A DNA stretch of 64,000 nt. It comes from Cranoglanis bouderius (lineage: Eukaryota; Chordata; Actinopteri; Siluriformes; Cranoglanididae). Positions 35,701 through 47,700 of the stretch are shown in pieces. Position 1 is the first letter of the stretch, and every line of letters starts with the position of its first letter. The notes beneath the pieces are model-generated. The model saw nothing but the letters and a program-made list of their open reading frames with translations, ran no database searches and was not told where the DNA came from. A program made the translations under genes and the position numbers. The stretch is taken from NCBI GenBank assembly GCA_023630585.1, contig CM042536.1, forward strand, positions 29,181,964 through 29,245,963, read 5' to 3'.

Positions 35701-36530
35701 TAAAAACATAACCAGCAGATGGAAGCGCTGAGCCACAAATCTGTACAGCAGTCTGAACCTTAAACTACTGAATGGCTCCTGATCTGAAGACTCATTCATG
35801 TCTGGGGGAAAAAAACATCCTAACCTAGATTCTGTTCATAAATATCTTCATGAACTGAGGAGAAAGTGGGTCATTCCATGAATCTGTCAAAAAAAAAGGG
35901 AGTCTGGATATAAGTGTAATGATAAAAGATAAACACTTCATATTTAAATGTAACTTGAGTATGACCTCCTCAATGTAACACAGATTTAAACTATATAACC
36001 AAAGCTTTAAGGCCAGTGGTGGGATGTCAGTTTATAACTGCTATAATGTAATGATAACAGGAACTAAGTTGTTTCACATAACTATAAACAGACCAAATGT
36101 ACATGCTACTACGTAATAAATAAAGTAATGAATATTTAAATATTCTTTAGTAAATAAAATGAATGAATATTTATTAGTTTTGCATTGGCAAATTAAATAA
36201 ACATGCTGTTAAGATTTAAATAATCAACTTAAAACGTCTCCCTGTTGTGTTTCACGTACTTATCTCTATCTTATTACTATGAATTTATTTAGAACAACTA
36301 TGAAACCAACATAACATCATGATGTGGAACAAAACTTGGAGGTGCTCACTTAGTGGGCAATTATGCTTAACACTTAATGCTTAACACTTGAATACACCAT
36401 TAATATGGAGAGGAATTAACTCACTCATTTATTCGGTATACATATTTCCGGTAGACTGCACAGATTCTCATACCGGCATAAATTTTCCATGAGTAATATT
36501 TAGGGGAAAATGTTTTTAAATATGTGCATA

Positions 36531-36571
36531 CAGTGGGGTCTAAAAGTCTGAGACCACATTGAAAAGCTGGG

Positions 36572-36608
<37 letters not shown>

Positions 36609-37105
36609 TTATTTTTTTTTCATTTAAAATTGGAAATAAACAGGTTTTAGAATTTTGAAATATTTAAAACAAGTAAAGTAAATGTTCAATATCTTGAATA
36701 ATTAATATTCAAGATTATGCACTATTTCTAGGTCCCAATTTAAATGTAAGCAAATGTGTGATATTGGCCATATTGTGCAAAAGGTCAGATTTTCCTCGTC
36801 TAATCTCTTCTATTGAAGCATGTGTTCAAACATTCTGATGGATTTTATCATCAGGTTTTGCACAAACTTGTGGAGTCCATGCCAGCTCGAGTGCACACTG
36901 CCACTAAAGCAATTAAAGCAAGGGGACAAACCAAATACTAAGAAACTCTGAAATTCATCGACATATTTCAAAGATTGTACTTTTTACTCAAGTTGTTGTC
37001 AATAATATAATTTGCAATGAAAACTGTTGTATTCAATTACAAAAGAATGCAAAATAGAAGCATTTTCACTAGTGATCTCAGACTTATATATATATATATA
37101 TATGC
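36531..37105 (+). mobile_element. Tc1-like remnant with only the transposase C-terminus
   Basis: The left tip CAGTGGGGTCTAAAAGTCTG follows TA at 36529-36530. The right end GTGATCTCAGACTT runs into a TA microsatellite. On the plus strand, 36849-36941 reads LHKLVESMPARVHTATKAIK then ARGQTKY and a stop, the typical end of a Tc1 transposase. The rest of the gene is deleted. An ATT repeat lies at about 36568-36607. Confidence 0.8.
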
Positions 37106-39159
37106 ACATTTCTCAAGCAAAGAATAAAACATCTACTAGAGTTACAGTGGACCTCCTGTGTAAAATTAGGATGTAATACATATGTTTATTTGCCATAAAA
37201 GCACAGTATTGCATTTCTCAACCTCAGACAACTGGCACATTTCATAATTTGTTGTCTTTTTCATCCGTGCACTGCACTATGATACCCAGCTTGTATTAAG
37301 TATACAATAATATACAGCCATTCTAACTTCTCTACAAGTCAGTCAAACCTAGTTAACGCAAGCTAATAAATACACCAGCTTTGGTGGTGTAACACTAAGC
37401 TTAATTACCCTGTTCATGGAAACGCAAACTATACCTCAAAGTGTGTATAGTGTTATAAAAATTACTTTCGAGATGCATCATCAGGATAAAAATTAACTGA
37501 GTCACCACTAGGCAAGTAGAAATGTTTACAGGATATGATTTAATGGTTCCATTTAAAAAATATATATATATATTTTGGCTCTTTAAAAGAAAAATCCACC
37601 CCGAACCACTGGCATATTAACATTTCAAATTAGTGTGATTTATTTTGTAATGAAATTTTGAGGTGACTTTTTAGTATCATCTAGCTGTAAGTCTTTTATC
37701 ACTCTGGTTACTGGTTTCCTACATTATCCACAATGCCATTCAACTACCTGCTGATAGTAGCCACAGTGAGAGCAAATGTCCACCTAATGACAGCGGTGCA
37801 GCAGCGCTTTAGTCCTTTAGTCTGTCCAGCTCTCTCAGTTCTTCATCTGTACACTTTGCTTGAACAGATTAACTCTCATGCTAATACCGACATCAACACG
37901 ATCGTGCTCATCATCTTGTAGATTGAGAAGAGTCTTCGCCGTAATTCAGCACCACTATGTCGTATAGCTGCATTGCATTCTGGGACATTAAGCCCAAAGT
38001 CTCCACTATTCCATTCTGGATTTCTCATTAGTATGATGTTAAATGTCGCTGGAAAATGGTAACAAAGGAAGCTCTTGCTCTTTTTTTCTGAGCAAAAGCT
38101 GACCGTTATCCATTATGTTTGAGAATGCTGAACAATTATCTTCTGTTAAATTTGTTAACACACCAGGACAGCACACAACCGCTCACTTCTCCGAGGAACA
38201 ACAAAAAATACAACACCATCACCAAATTAGCACCAGAATCGCTAAGCACATCATGAAAATTTCAAACTAAACACATTTAATGCATTTCAGGGTGGCAGTT
38301 TCTTTTAAGGCTAAATATAATAATTATAGAATCATTGTCCAATCAGACTTGTTATTGTTGTCAGTCCTGTTACAACATTGTTAACCCTGTTACATGAACT
38401 CATATAATCAAAGCAATTAAGATGAACTATGGCATATGACAAATGCATGATCTGTTGCCTAAAAAATCAATCATGCTGGCATAATTACAAACAAACAAAC
38501 AAGCAAACAAAAAAACCCGTAGTGTAGACAGGGACAAAAATTAATTTAATCTGTATGCATTTTAACAGTTTTATTTATTTATTTTTCTTCCAACACATAC
38601 ACATGTTTGTAACAGATGTGAAATTATCCAAGATGTGTTATATAAAGTCACTGACATCACTCTTGCTGAATGGCTTCTCTTTCCAGAAGCCATTCAGCAA
38701 GATATGAAAGTTATGAAAATGTCATAAGTGAACAGGTGAACCCTTTTTGTGAAAGGATGCATTTAGACTAATATGTTAGACTAATAATAATGTCTTTTCT
38801 TTCTTTCTTTCTTTCTTTTTTTATTTTTATGAAGTCATATGCTATTTAATGACATTCCTTAAAATAAAATTAATCCGTTTTAAAATTAAGATATAAAAAA
38901 CATTAGGATAAGAGAAAATTAATCTGGTAGTCCTAAAATATGTACTTTAATGATCATGCAGTTTAATTGAACATTAGTCAGAGAAAACAGCTAGGAAACA
39001 GGATACACTTTCCTAACCCTACAGTCTGTATATGGTCTCATTTAAAATGCTGTAATTTGAGATTCTAATACATTAAACCACATATCACAGGTTTATGTTA
39101 ATGCCCTTGCTTTAATACAGTATCTCTTCTATAGTATCAACTAATTTAACATTTTTGAA
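37106..39159. other. Intergenic, nothing recognised except a hairpin
   Basis: Contains a TA patch (37562-37572), a CTTT patch (38797-38817) and the hairpin at 38661. The 37733-37921 frame has no family features. Confidence 0.45.
38661..38702. other. Perfect 18-bp hairpin with 6-nt loop
   Basis: Arms TCTTGCTGAATGGCTTCT (38661-38678) and AGAAGCCATTCAGCAAGA (38685-38702), loop CTTTCC. The stem is short for a miRNA precursor. It is intergenic between ralbp1 and creb3l3. Confidence 0.8.
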
Positions 39160-39416
39160 AGGAGTCTCCAGTGTCAGCACTTATTGAGTTTACAAGTCAT
39201 TTTTAGGAGGGGGGTGATCCTTTTTCCAACTCAGTGATTCTGTTTTTTATTTATTATTTTTTTTCCTGACATGTTGGTGTTATATCTTTCAAATGGATGT
39301 TATAAGTTGCACTGAGTAAATACAGCTGGATAAAACTGTGTCCGTCTTCATTTCAGGCTGCAAAGCCACAAGATGTGATTATTTTAAAGGGGGGTGATTC
39401 TTTTCTATACCCACTG
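39160..39416. mobile_element. DNA-transposon end, MITE-like
   Basis: It ends AATCACCCCCC-type text in reverse: GGGGGGTGATTCTTTTCTAT then ACCCACTG before TA. A similar GGGGGGTGATCC stretch lies at about 39211. The left boundary is uncertain. Confidence 0.45.
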
Positions 39417-39524
39417 TACATTAAACAATAATAATGTGTAGGTTCTCATGCCATATAATGGCCACATTATATGAGATCTAATTCTTACATCATAAGCTGC
39501 ATAGTTCAATTAAACCTTAATACT

Positions 39525-40733
39525 TCCATAGTGCCATTGCCGAAACACTCATCACCAACGTGCCTGAACGACTACCGCCCTGTAGCACTCACACCTATAG
39601 TTATGAAGTGCTTTGAGCGATTGGTCCTGGCACACCTCAAGAAATGCCTGCCACCCACACTGGACCCACACCAATTTGCCTATCGAAGCAGTAGGAGTAC
39701 AGAGGGTGCTGTATCCACAGCGCTGCACTGTGTACTCTCACACCTGGAAAACAAAAACACCTATGCAAGAATGCTGTTTGTTGATTTCAGCTCAGCATTC
39801 AACACAGTCATTCCCTCCAAGTTAACCACTAAACTTGGGGATCTTAGAATCAGTACCTCCCTACGCAACTGGATCATGGATTTTCTGACCAACAGACCTC
39901 AGTATGTTAGGTCAGGTCACAACAGCTCCACCACCATCACACTCAACACTGGCGCACCACAGGGCTGTGTGCTGAGCCTGTTCCTCTACTCCCTCTTCAC
40001 CTATGACTGCAGGCCTATGTATGGATCCAACTCCATCATCAAGATTGCAGATGACACCACAGTGATCGGACTCATCAGTGACAACGATGAGTCTGACTAC
40101 AGGGCCGAGGTTAAGCACCTGGCCGCATGGTGCGCTGACAATAACCTGCTCCTGAACACCAGCAAAACTAAGGAGCTCATTGTGAACTTCAGGAAAGAGA
40201 AGGGAGACACACATGACCCCATCCATATCAATGGCATGGCTGTTGAACGTCTCTCCAGCTTCAAGTTCCTGGGGATCCATATCTCAGATAACCTGTCCTG
40301 GACGAGCAACACCTCCAGCCTGGTTAAGAAGGCCCATCAGCACCTCTTCTTCTTGAGGACACTGAATAAGAACCACCTGTCTGCTGACATCCTGGGTAAC
40401 TTCTACCGCTGTGCAATTGAGAGCATCTTGACCAACTGTATCACAGTCTGGTATGGGAATTGCTCTGTCGCTGACTGCAAGGCACTGCAGCGGGTGGTGA
40501 AAACCGCCCAACGCACCACAGGGACTCCACTTCCTGCTACTGAGGACGTCCAGAAGAAGAGCTGTCTACGCCGGGCACGCAGCATTCTCAAGGACCCCTC
40601 CCATCCTGCCCACAGTCTCTTCCAGCTGCTACCCTCCAGAAGGTGCTTCAGGAGCCTTCAGACCAAAACCAGCAGGTTTAGGAACAGCTTCTTCCCCACA
40701 GCTGTTTCCCTACTGAACTCTGTCCCCCGCTGA
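39525..40733 (+). pseudogene. LINE reverse transcriptase fragment, about 400 aa open
   Basis: RNA-directed DNA polymerase of an L2-like non-LTR element. Motifs in order: [36 protein letters not shown] (metal-binding D), [11 protein letters not shown], and [12 protein letters not shown], with the catalytic pair shown as IADD. It ends [18 protein letters not shown] and TGA. The frame has no internal stop, but the N-terminal part of the domain and the endonuclease are lost, so it cannot act alone. The nominal first Met (39471) is upstream flanking sequence. Confidence 0.88.
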
Positions 40734-40958
40734 ACCCTCTCTGTCCTTCTCCCATACCACTACACAATCCTCCTCCCTCTTCATCTCTCCCAGTGACTAT
40801 GAATGTACTCATCTATCATTCATTGTATAGCATTCATTGTATATGTTCATACTCACAGACGTACTACTTACATTGGTCACTGTTATAGTATGTTCACAGC
40901 GCCTTCTCTCACTACTGTATATATATTCATATCACTCTGTATATCTGTTCACTATACA

Positions 40959-40962
<4 letters not shown>

Positions 40963-41042
<80 letters not shown>
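40963..41042. repeat. (TA)40 microsatellite in the LINE 3' region
   Basis: 80 nt of pure TA, able to extrude a cruciform. The flanks on both sides are still L2 3' sequence. Confidence 0.98.
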
Positions 41043-41047
<5 letters not shown>

Positions 41048-41360
41048 CATCTGTTTATTTGTCCATACTACACCTGTATATTTGCCCTTCTGTATATTAA
41101 TGCTAATTTATCCCCACCTCTTACACTGCTAATTTATTTATTCCCACCTGTTACATTGCCCTTATCTGTTGATAACTGCTCATTTAACTTATCTGTACAT
41201 AACTGCTCTTAACTAAGGAGCTCATTGTGGACTTACTGTATATATTGCACTTGCTGCTCTTGCACTTCTGATTAGATGCTAAACTGCATTTCGTTACCTT
41301 GTATTTATACTTGTGTAATGACAATAAAGTTGAATCTAATCTAATCTAATCTAATCTAAT

Positions 41361-42069
41361 AATACAGTGCTAGCAAGAATAAAACAGCTGTACTCAACAT
41401 GGTTAATTGCATTTATGACACAACAGCGAATAAAAATATCCTAGTAGTGTTGTTGTTGTTATAGCTGTGCACTAAAGATACCTGGCCTACTGTAATGATA
41501 AAACTGATCTAAATGCTAAACCCATTGGTGTCTTCAGATCTATAGTTCAAAAGCATACAGTTCAGAAATTCTATTCAAAAGTCTCTGTCTATGTTTTGAT
41601 GTTAAATCAAAGGCCCTCTATATTACCTCCAAGCTTCAGTTAGTGCAAATGCATTGAGCACTGTAGGAATCTGGGATGCAGAAAAACCTTTTTGAGGCTG
41701 TAAGAGCGAGAGTGATGTAGTAAAACTTGCAGAGTAGTTGCATAGTATCCTGAAAAATTTGATGTTTTGGACAAAATTGCTGCATCTGAAAAAAGATAGA
41801 TGCTTAAAGCATACTGTTTACCCCACTGGGTTCAGAGAGTGTAGATTTTTTGTGTTTTGGTTGTTGAGGGTCTGAGAATTTATCACTGTCATGAGCTGAC
41901 ATTTCCGAATGACAATTCTTGACCTGATTAACAAGTCCTAGTGAGTTAATTAAGTTATGTTAATTTCTAAGACATTAGAGCTGGTAGGGTGTTCAAACTT
42001 TCCCTTTGTTTATGCTATGAATGTTGTTTGAGCTCTGACTTCTCTACTTGTTAAGCTATTTGCCTTTGG
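41361..42069. other. Intergenic, nothing recognised
   Basis: Between the LINE tail and the first solo LTR. No coding frame above 60 codons and no repeat ends noticed. Confidence 0.5.
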
Positions 42070-42074
42070 GTCAG

Positions 42075-42574
42075 TGTCACGGATATCCCCTCACGCTGAA
42101 TGCCAGAGCTTTCAGTACGTGTGAACTGCCCGAAGTGCGACGGTGCGTGCTTGTCTAGGACTTTGTTTATGTTAACACGTGTGTTTTGTTTTGATTTATG
42201 TTCTGTCTTGTCCATGTTATTGGTTGTCCTCTTATGTCTCATCATTGTCCACAGCTGTTTCTGTTTCCCCCTTTGATTAGTTTGCTTATTTAAACCCACG
42301 TGTGTCTTTATTTGGGGCGAAGTATTAGTTTCTGTGTGTTGCCGCCAGTACTGTACCAGCCTTTGTTCATTGTTCTTGTCTCATGGTTTTTGATCTTGTT
42401 TTTGTCCTCATGTTTTTGGATTTTGCCTTTGCCTAGTTTTGCCCGTTAGTTGACCGCCTGACCCACGCCTGTTTTTGGACTTTGATATTGCTTTTTGATT
42501 TGGATTTGTCTGCCTGCCCTTTTAATAAAGCCTTTAACTGCAATTGCATCCGTCCCACCCTGCATTAAGTGACA
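42075..42574 (+). mobile_element. Solo LTR, 500 bp, of a Gypsy-like retrotransposon
   Basis: Ends TGTCACGGAT and TTAAGTGACA, giving a TGTCAC/GTGACA inverted terminus. GTCAG is duplicated on both sides (42070-42074 and 42575-42579). It has a TATA-like TTATTTAAACC near 42287 and AATAAA near 42525. No internal retrotransposon genes are present, so this is a recombination remnant. Confidence 0.9.
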
Positions 42575-43085
42575 GTCAGCCACTGGCTACTGTCTGCCTC
42601 TAATTGTTGATGGATCGGAATGTTTGTCTAGTGTTTACTAATTGCGTATTTGGATTGTGCTGTTGACTTGGAATTTAGACTGGTATTTTTGTTAATAAAC
42701 AAAGAAGAATCTGTAGATTTTGTACAGACAAATATGAAGACAGTTACTGTATGCTGTAATCATAAATCAAAAATCAAAAATAAATCAGTAATAATCAATT
42801 TTAAAAAAAGGATGGATTGATTACGCTAAATTGATCATACTGTATGTGTGAATGAATGATCGAGTGTGTGTGTGTGTGTGTGCGTGGTCCCCTGTGATTA
42901 ATTGGTGTCCCATCAGAGCCTTGTTGGATTGGCTCCGGATCCACCACAACCCTGGCCAGGATAAAGCAGTTAGTAAAGATACTGTATATGAATGACAGTA
43001 ATGCAATTCCTGTCTCAAAATTCATTCTGTTTATGATAATAACCACCAACTTACTGACGTTTTTATATACCAACGTGCGAAACTA

Positions 43086-43533
43086 TGTCAAGGTAGCAGA
43101 AGCAGACACAGTGGCAAATGGTGCTTAATTAGAGGAAGCAGGCAGATAAACAATTCCTGAATGTGGGGCAAAAATCGGAGTCAAAGAACAGGCAAAAATT
43201 CAGGCAATCAGAAAACAGCAAACACTAGGACAGGCAGAATCTCAAAACCAAAAACTATAGCAAAACAGTCAGGACCAGAATAACAAACATGACAAAAAGG
43301 CTTTGCATGTAAAGCTAACAAGTTCACTAAATGCAAGATGAGTGCTTATATAGAGGTGAGTGGTGATTGGGTCCAGGTGTGTGTGATTGGGACATGTTAG
43401 TGAAAGTGTATGATAGGGGTTAGAGTCCAAGGTGGCCATTTCTGTAAGCGGTGATGTGTGTTGGGAACTGGAGTTTGTGGTGGCCATGCTTGTAGGCTGT
43501 GAGGCAGTGTGGGAAATGTAGTTAGACGTGACA
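43086..43533 (-). mobile_element. Second solo LTR, 448 bp, opposite orientation
   Basis: Ends TGTCAAGGTA and AGACGTGACA. AACTA is duplicated on both sides (43081-43085 and 43534-43538). On the minus strand, CTATATAAG near 43350 is a good TATA box and the following text resembles LTR R/U5 sequence. It differs from the 42075 LTR in body sequence. Confidence 0.85.
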
Positions 43534-43538
43534 AACTA

Positions 43539-44459
43539 CAATTCATACAAAGGTTTATCGTTACTCATATCATCATTTGTTTATGAGATTGTGAAACTAA
43601 GCTTACAGTATATTTTGCAACTTTTTACTGAGAAGATAAAGGGAATGTAGACTGTTTAATTGCAGATTGTTTTAATCTTGTTCATGATAACAGTAGGGAC
43701 AAATGAATGATAAGATTATTTCCTGCTTGCGCTGTTTGGATTGATCATTTTGACCTCTATGACTAATTGGAGCCCTACCCAAGGCAAAAGTACAGCACAG
43801 GCAGTAAAAGCCATGAACTAACAGAGTGTATGTGTGGTGAATATTAATGTTGTAGGTTCCACTTTACAAATGCACAATAACACACATCGAGCATAGATAA
43901 TTTGTATCAAACAGATACAAAAACATGTGAAGTAAGGTGCTGTGTGAAATTCATCAAGATTTTTTTAAATGATTTACAAATTAATAATTTTTTAAATAAT
44001 AATAAATAATATATATAATATATAAATAATAAACAACATTTAGATGATTAAATAATTATTATAATAATTACATTGGGTGGCATGTAGTTTCTTGGTCCCT
44101 GGCTCACATGCTCTCTGCATGTTTGCATCAAATCAAATAATTATTATAATCACAAAATAATTATTAGAATCATAGAATGTTTAGAACAATAAAAAGCAAA
44201 TAAGTAAATGTACACCTTCTGAATGATGTCATATCCTAACCTATACAAAGTTCCAGCAAATTAATCGTACTCGGAGAAATGAAAACATTCTTTATTGCAT
44301 CTGCTCAGGTTAGATAAGCTAGTCATAATCCACTGATAAATATAAATCCTGTACATCAATAATACAGGAGGAAGGTATACTTTCCTCATGACAAATGAGC
44401 CAAGGCCTGAAAGGTGATGTTACCTGTCAATAATAGCCTTTTGACCAATAGTATGAGGA
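43539..44459. other. creb3l3 distal upstream, nothing recognised
   Basis: AT-rich with an ATAATAAATA patch (43985-44060). May contain regulatory DNA, but none can be named. Confidence 0.45.
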
Positions 44460-44611
44460 ATCCCTACGTCAATCACACAGTGATATGGTGTTTCAGACTT
44501 TACCCTAGTACATAGTGCACCTGAAGAGATCCAGAGGAAAACACTAAACCGAAGAAACTGGTCATTGGATACATAAACCCAGTTTTGCTAAACCAAGCCA
44601 AAAGTGTGAAC
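44460..44611 (+). promoter_or_regulatory. creb3l3: creb3l3 upstream region with a CRE-like site
   Basis: The minus strand of 44464-44471 reads TGACGTAG, one base from TGACGTCA, about 140 bp before the ATG. A CCAAT-like sequence (GACCAATAG) lies near 44443-44451. No TATA box was found. CREB3 proteins bind CRE-like elements, so autoregulation is conceivable but inferred only. Confidence 0.3.
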
Positions 44612-44632
44612 ATGGCACTGCTTTCTGACAAG
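44612..44632 (+). CDS. creb3l3: creb3l3 coding exon 1 (residues 1-7)
   Basis: An ATG in good context (A at -3, G at +4) encodes MALLSDK, then a donor AAG/GTATTG in phase 0. It joins in frame to exon 2. Chosen because no upstream in-frame ATG fits exon 2 without a stop; an alternative first exon elsewhere in the 9-kb gap is possible. Confidence 0.72.
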
Positions 44633-44754
44633 GTATTGTATATATTTTTTTCTTCTCATAAATCTTAACGTACTCTTTGGATTAGGTATAAAATGCATTG
44701 GAGTTGATGTCTGGTGTCACTCACAGTATTGACCACTTGCATAAAATAGTTTTT

Positions 44755-44792
<38 letters not shown>

Positions 44793-47700
44793 ATAGGTTA
44801 TATATAGGTTACTACTATAGCCTAATGTTCTTCATGTACTGTCCTAAACAACACTTTAGCATATTCACACAGTATTATTCTAAGTGGCAGAAAGTTCTGT
44901 TAGTGTAACCATAATGTCCTGACAGATGTGGGTTGGTTTGTAAATATGTGATTCAAATGATTATGAAATGAAATGATGTGCAAGTTTCTAACAATAATTT
45001 TGATGTAGTATTCCTCTGACCTCTGTCAGTGGGAGTGTGTTGATTTTCTGTATAAAGAGAGTCAGTTTATGCTAGCAAGCTATTTATGATATCCTTTTAT
45101 TAACAAAATTACCAGCTACAATTTGTCAGTATTTTATTGACCAAATTCTCAAACTGCTACACAGCAGAACACACATTTCCCAAACAATCATCTTAAATGA
45201 TGTTTAAACAGGCAAGTCTCCAGCAAAGTCTTTTGTTGGTGCAGAAATCCAATCCAGTGGTGTAACAGAAATCCAACTATAGAAGGAATAAACACTCTTA
45301 GGGCCACGCCTCTCTAGGATACACACATTATTTGAGAGAAATTTTACTGGGTTTGAAAATGCTTCGCAATGTTTCCTACAGGTCAGAAATCAGAAGCTGA
45401 TGTTGAATCAGATTATGCAAATGCTTTGAAACTGAACACTTGTTCTGAAATCAGACCATCTTATGCTTATAAAGCTCGTAAAGGTTTAATATTTGCTTCA
45501 CTCTAAATCATGCTATGTAAATTCAAAATGGCGGGTGCCAGAAATGGGATCCGCCCAAATGGGAAAAGGTTTCAGAAATGAAATCTTACTCAACATGCAC
45601 AGCTGCCACAGGTGAAACATTTACAAGACAATGTGGCACTAAATTACATATACAGGTGCATCTCAATAAATTAGAATGTCGTGGAAAAGTTCATTTATTT
45701 CAGTAATTCAACTCAAATTGTGAAACTCGTGTATTAAATAAATTCAATGCACACAGACTGAAGTAGTCTAAGTCTTTGGTTCTTTTAATTGTGATGATTT
45801 TGGATCACATTTAACAAAAACCCACCAATTCACCATCTCAACAAATTAGAATACTTCATAAGACCAATAAAAAAAAACATTTTTAGTGAATTGTTGGCCT
45901 TCTGGAAAGTATGTTCATTTACTGTACACGTACTCAATACTTGGTTGGGGCTCCTTTTGCTTTAATTACTGCCTCAATTCGGCGTGGCATGGAGGTGATC
46001 AGTTTGTGGCACTGCTGAGGTGGTATGGAAGCCCAGGTTTCTTTGACAGTGGCCTTCAGCTCATCTGCATTTTTTGGTCTCTTGTTTCTCATTTTCCTCT
46101 TGACAATACCCCATAGATTCTCTATGGGGTTCAGGTCTGGTGAGTTTGCTGGCCAGTCAAGCACACCAACACCATGGTCATTTAACCAACTTTTGGTGCT
46201 TTTGGCAGTGTGGGCAGGTGCCAAATCCTGCTGGAAAATGAAATCAGCATCTTCAAAAAGCTGGTCAGCAGAAGGAAGCATGAAGTGCTCCAAAATTTCT
46301 TGGTAAACAGGTGCAGTGACTTTGGTTTTCAAAAAACACAATGGACCAACACCAGCAGATGACATTGCACCCCAAATCATCACAGACTGTGGAAACTTAA
46401 CACTGGACTTCAAGCAACTTGGGCTATGAGCTTCTCCACCCTTCCTCCAGACTCTAGGACCTTGGTTTCCAAATGAAATACAAAACTTGCTCTCATCTGA
46501 AAAGAGGACTTTGGACCACTGGGCAACAGTCCAGTTCTTCTTCTCCTTAGCCCAGGTAAGACGCCTCTGACGTTGTCTGTGGTTCAGGAGTGGCTTAACA
46601 AGAGGAATACGACAACTGTAGCCAAATTCCTTGACACGTCTGTGTGTGGTGGCTCTTGATGCCTTGACCCCAGCCTCAGTCTTGTGAAGTGAAGCCTTGT
46701 GAAGTTCACTCAAATTCTTGAATCGATTTTGCTTGACAATCCTCATAAGGCTGCGGTTCTCTCGGTTGGTTGTGCATCTTTTTCTTCCACACTTTTTCCT
46801 TCCACTCAACTTTCTGTTAACATGCTTGGATACAGCACTCTGTGAACAGCCAGCTTCTTTGGCAATGAATGTTTGTGGCTTACCTAGTGAACCAAACTGA
46901 GAGACCATTTTGAAGGCTCAGGAAACCTTTGCAGGTGTTTTGAGTTGATTAGCTGATTGGCATGTCACCATATTCTAATTTGTTGAGATAGTGAATTGGT
47001 GGGTTTTTGTTAAATGTGACCCAAAATCATCACAATTAAAAGAACCAAAGACTTAAACTACTTCAGTCTGTGTGCATTGAATTTATTTAATACACGAGTT
47101 TCACAATTTGAGTTGAATTACTGAAATAAATGAACTTTTCCACGACATTCTAATTTATTGAGATGCACCTGTACATGTCAAACATATTGTGTCAGTTTTT
47201 ACATAGCTGGGTCTGCTTTATTACTAATATTATTAGTTACATCAGTATGCTAAGGAGCAGCAGCTTACTCACTAGATACAACTATAGGAGCAATAAGAAT
47301 TATGAACAGCATTTAATGTATCATTGAACTTCAATGTATAGCCATGCTATGCCTGAACAGCAAGGCCACAATTCTAATTCACAATTCTAAACGCTCAAGA
47401 GACCTACCTGCACATACACATACAAATACAAATTTCTGGAATAATTAATAGAAAGCGGAAGTGGATGGGACCATTTAAGATTAGCAAGGGCATCGAAAAA
47501 AACCTTCAGAAACCTTGCTGTACTGTACATAATGTTACAATAGGTAACAGGTTGGTGCGAGTATTTAGCTTCACAAATGATCTAATGCTGCATTCCAACT
47601 AGGTTGTATTCACTGTGTTGATGAGATGATTCTTCCATACAAACAGCCCATTCTCTGAAGCTGAGTTCTGAGCTGTGGCATAACCATACTGAAAGCAGGG

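Larger units (their letters stand above)
39525..41360 (+). mobile_element. 5'-truncated L2-type LINE
   Basis: Contains the C-terminal part of the reverse transcriptase gene, then a 3' region with a TA microsatellite. It ends ACAATAAAGTTGAATCTAAT with further TCTAA repeats (41334-41360), the usual L2 tail. The 5' end is missing, so no endonuclease is present. Confidence 0.88.

Noticed and set aside
37733..37921. 62-codon frame in intergenic DNA
   Set aside because: No recognisable domain, no splice context and no repeat support; the length is expected by chance.
40803..41132. 109-codon plus-strand frame with Tyr/Ile repeats
   Set aside because: Translation of the (TA)40 tract in the LINE 3' region.
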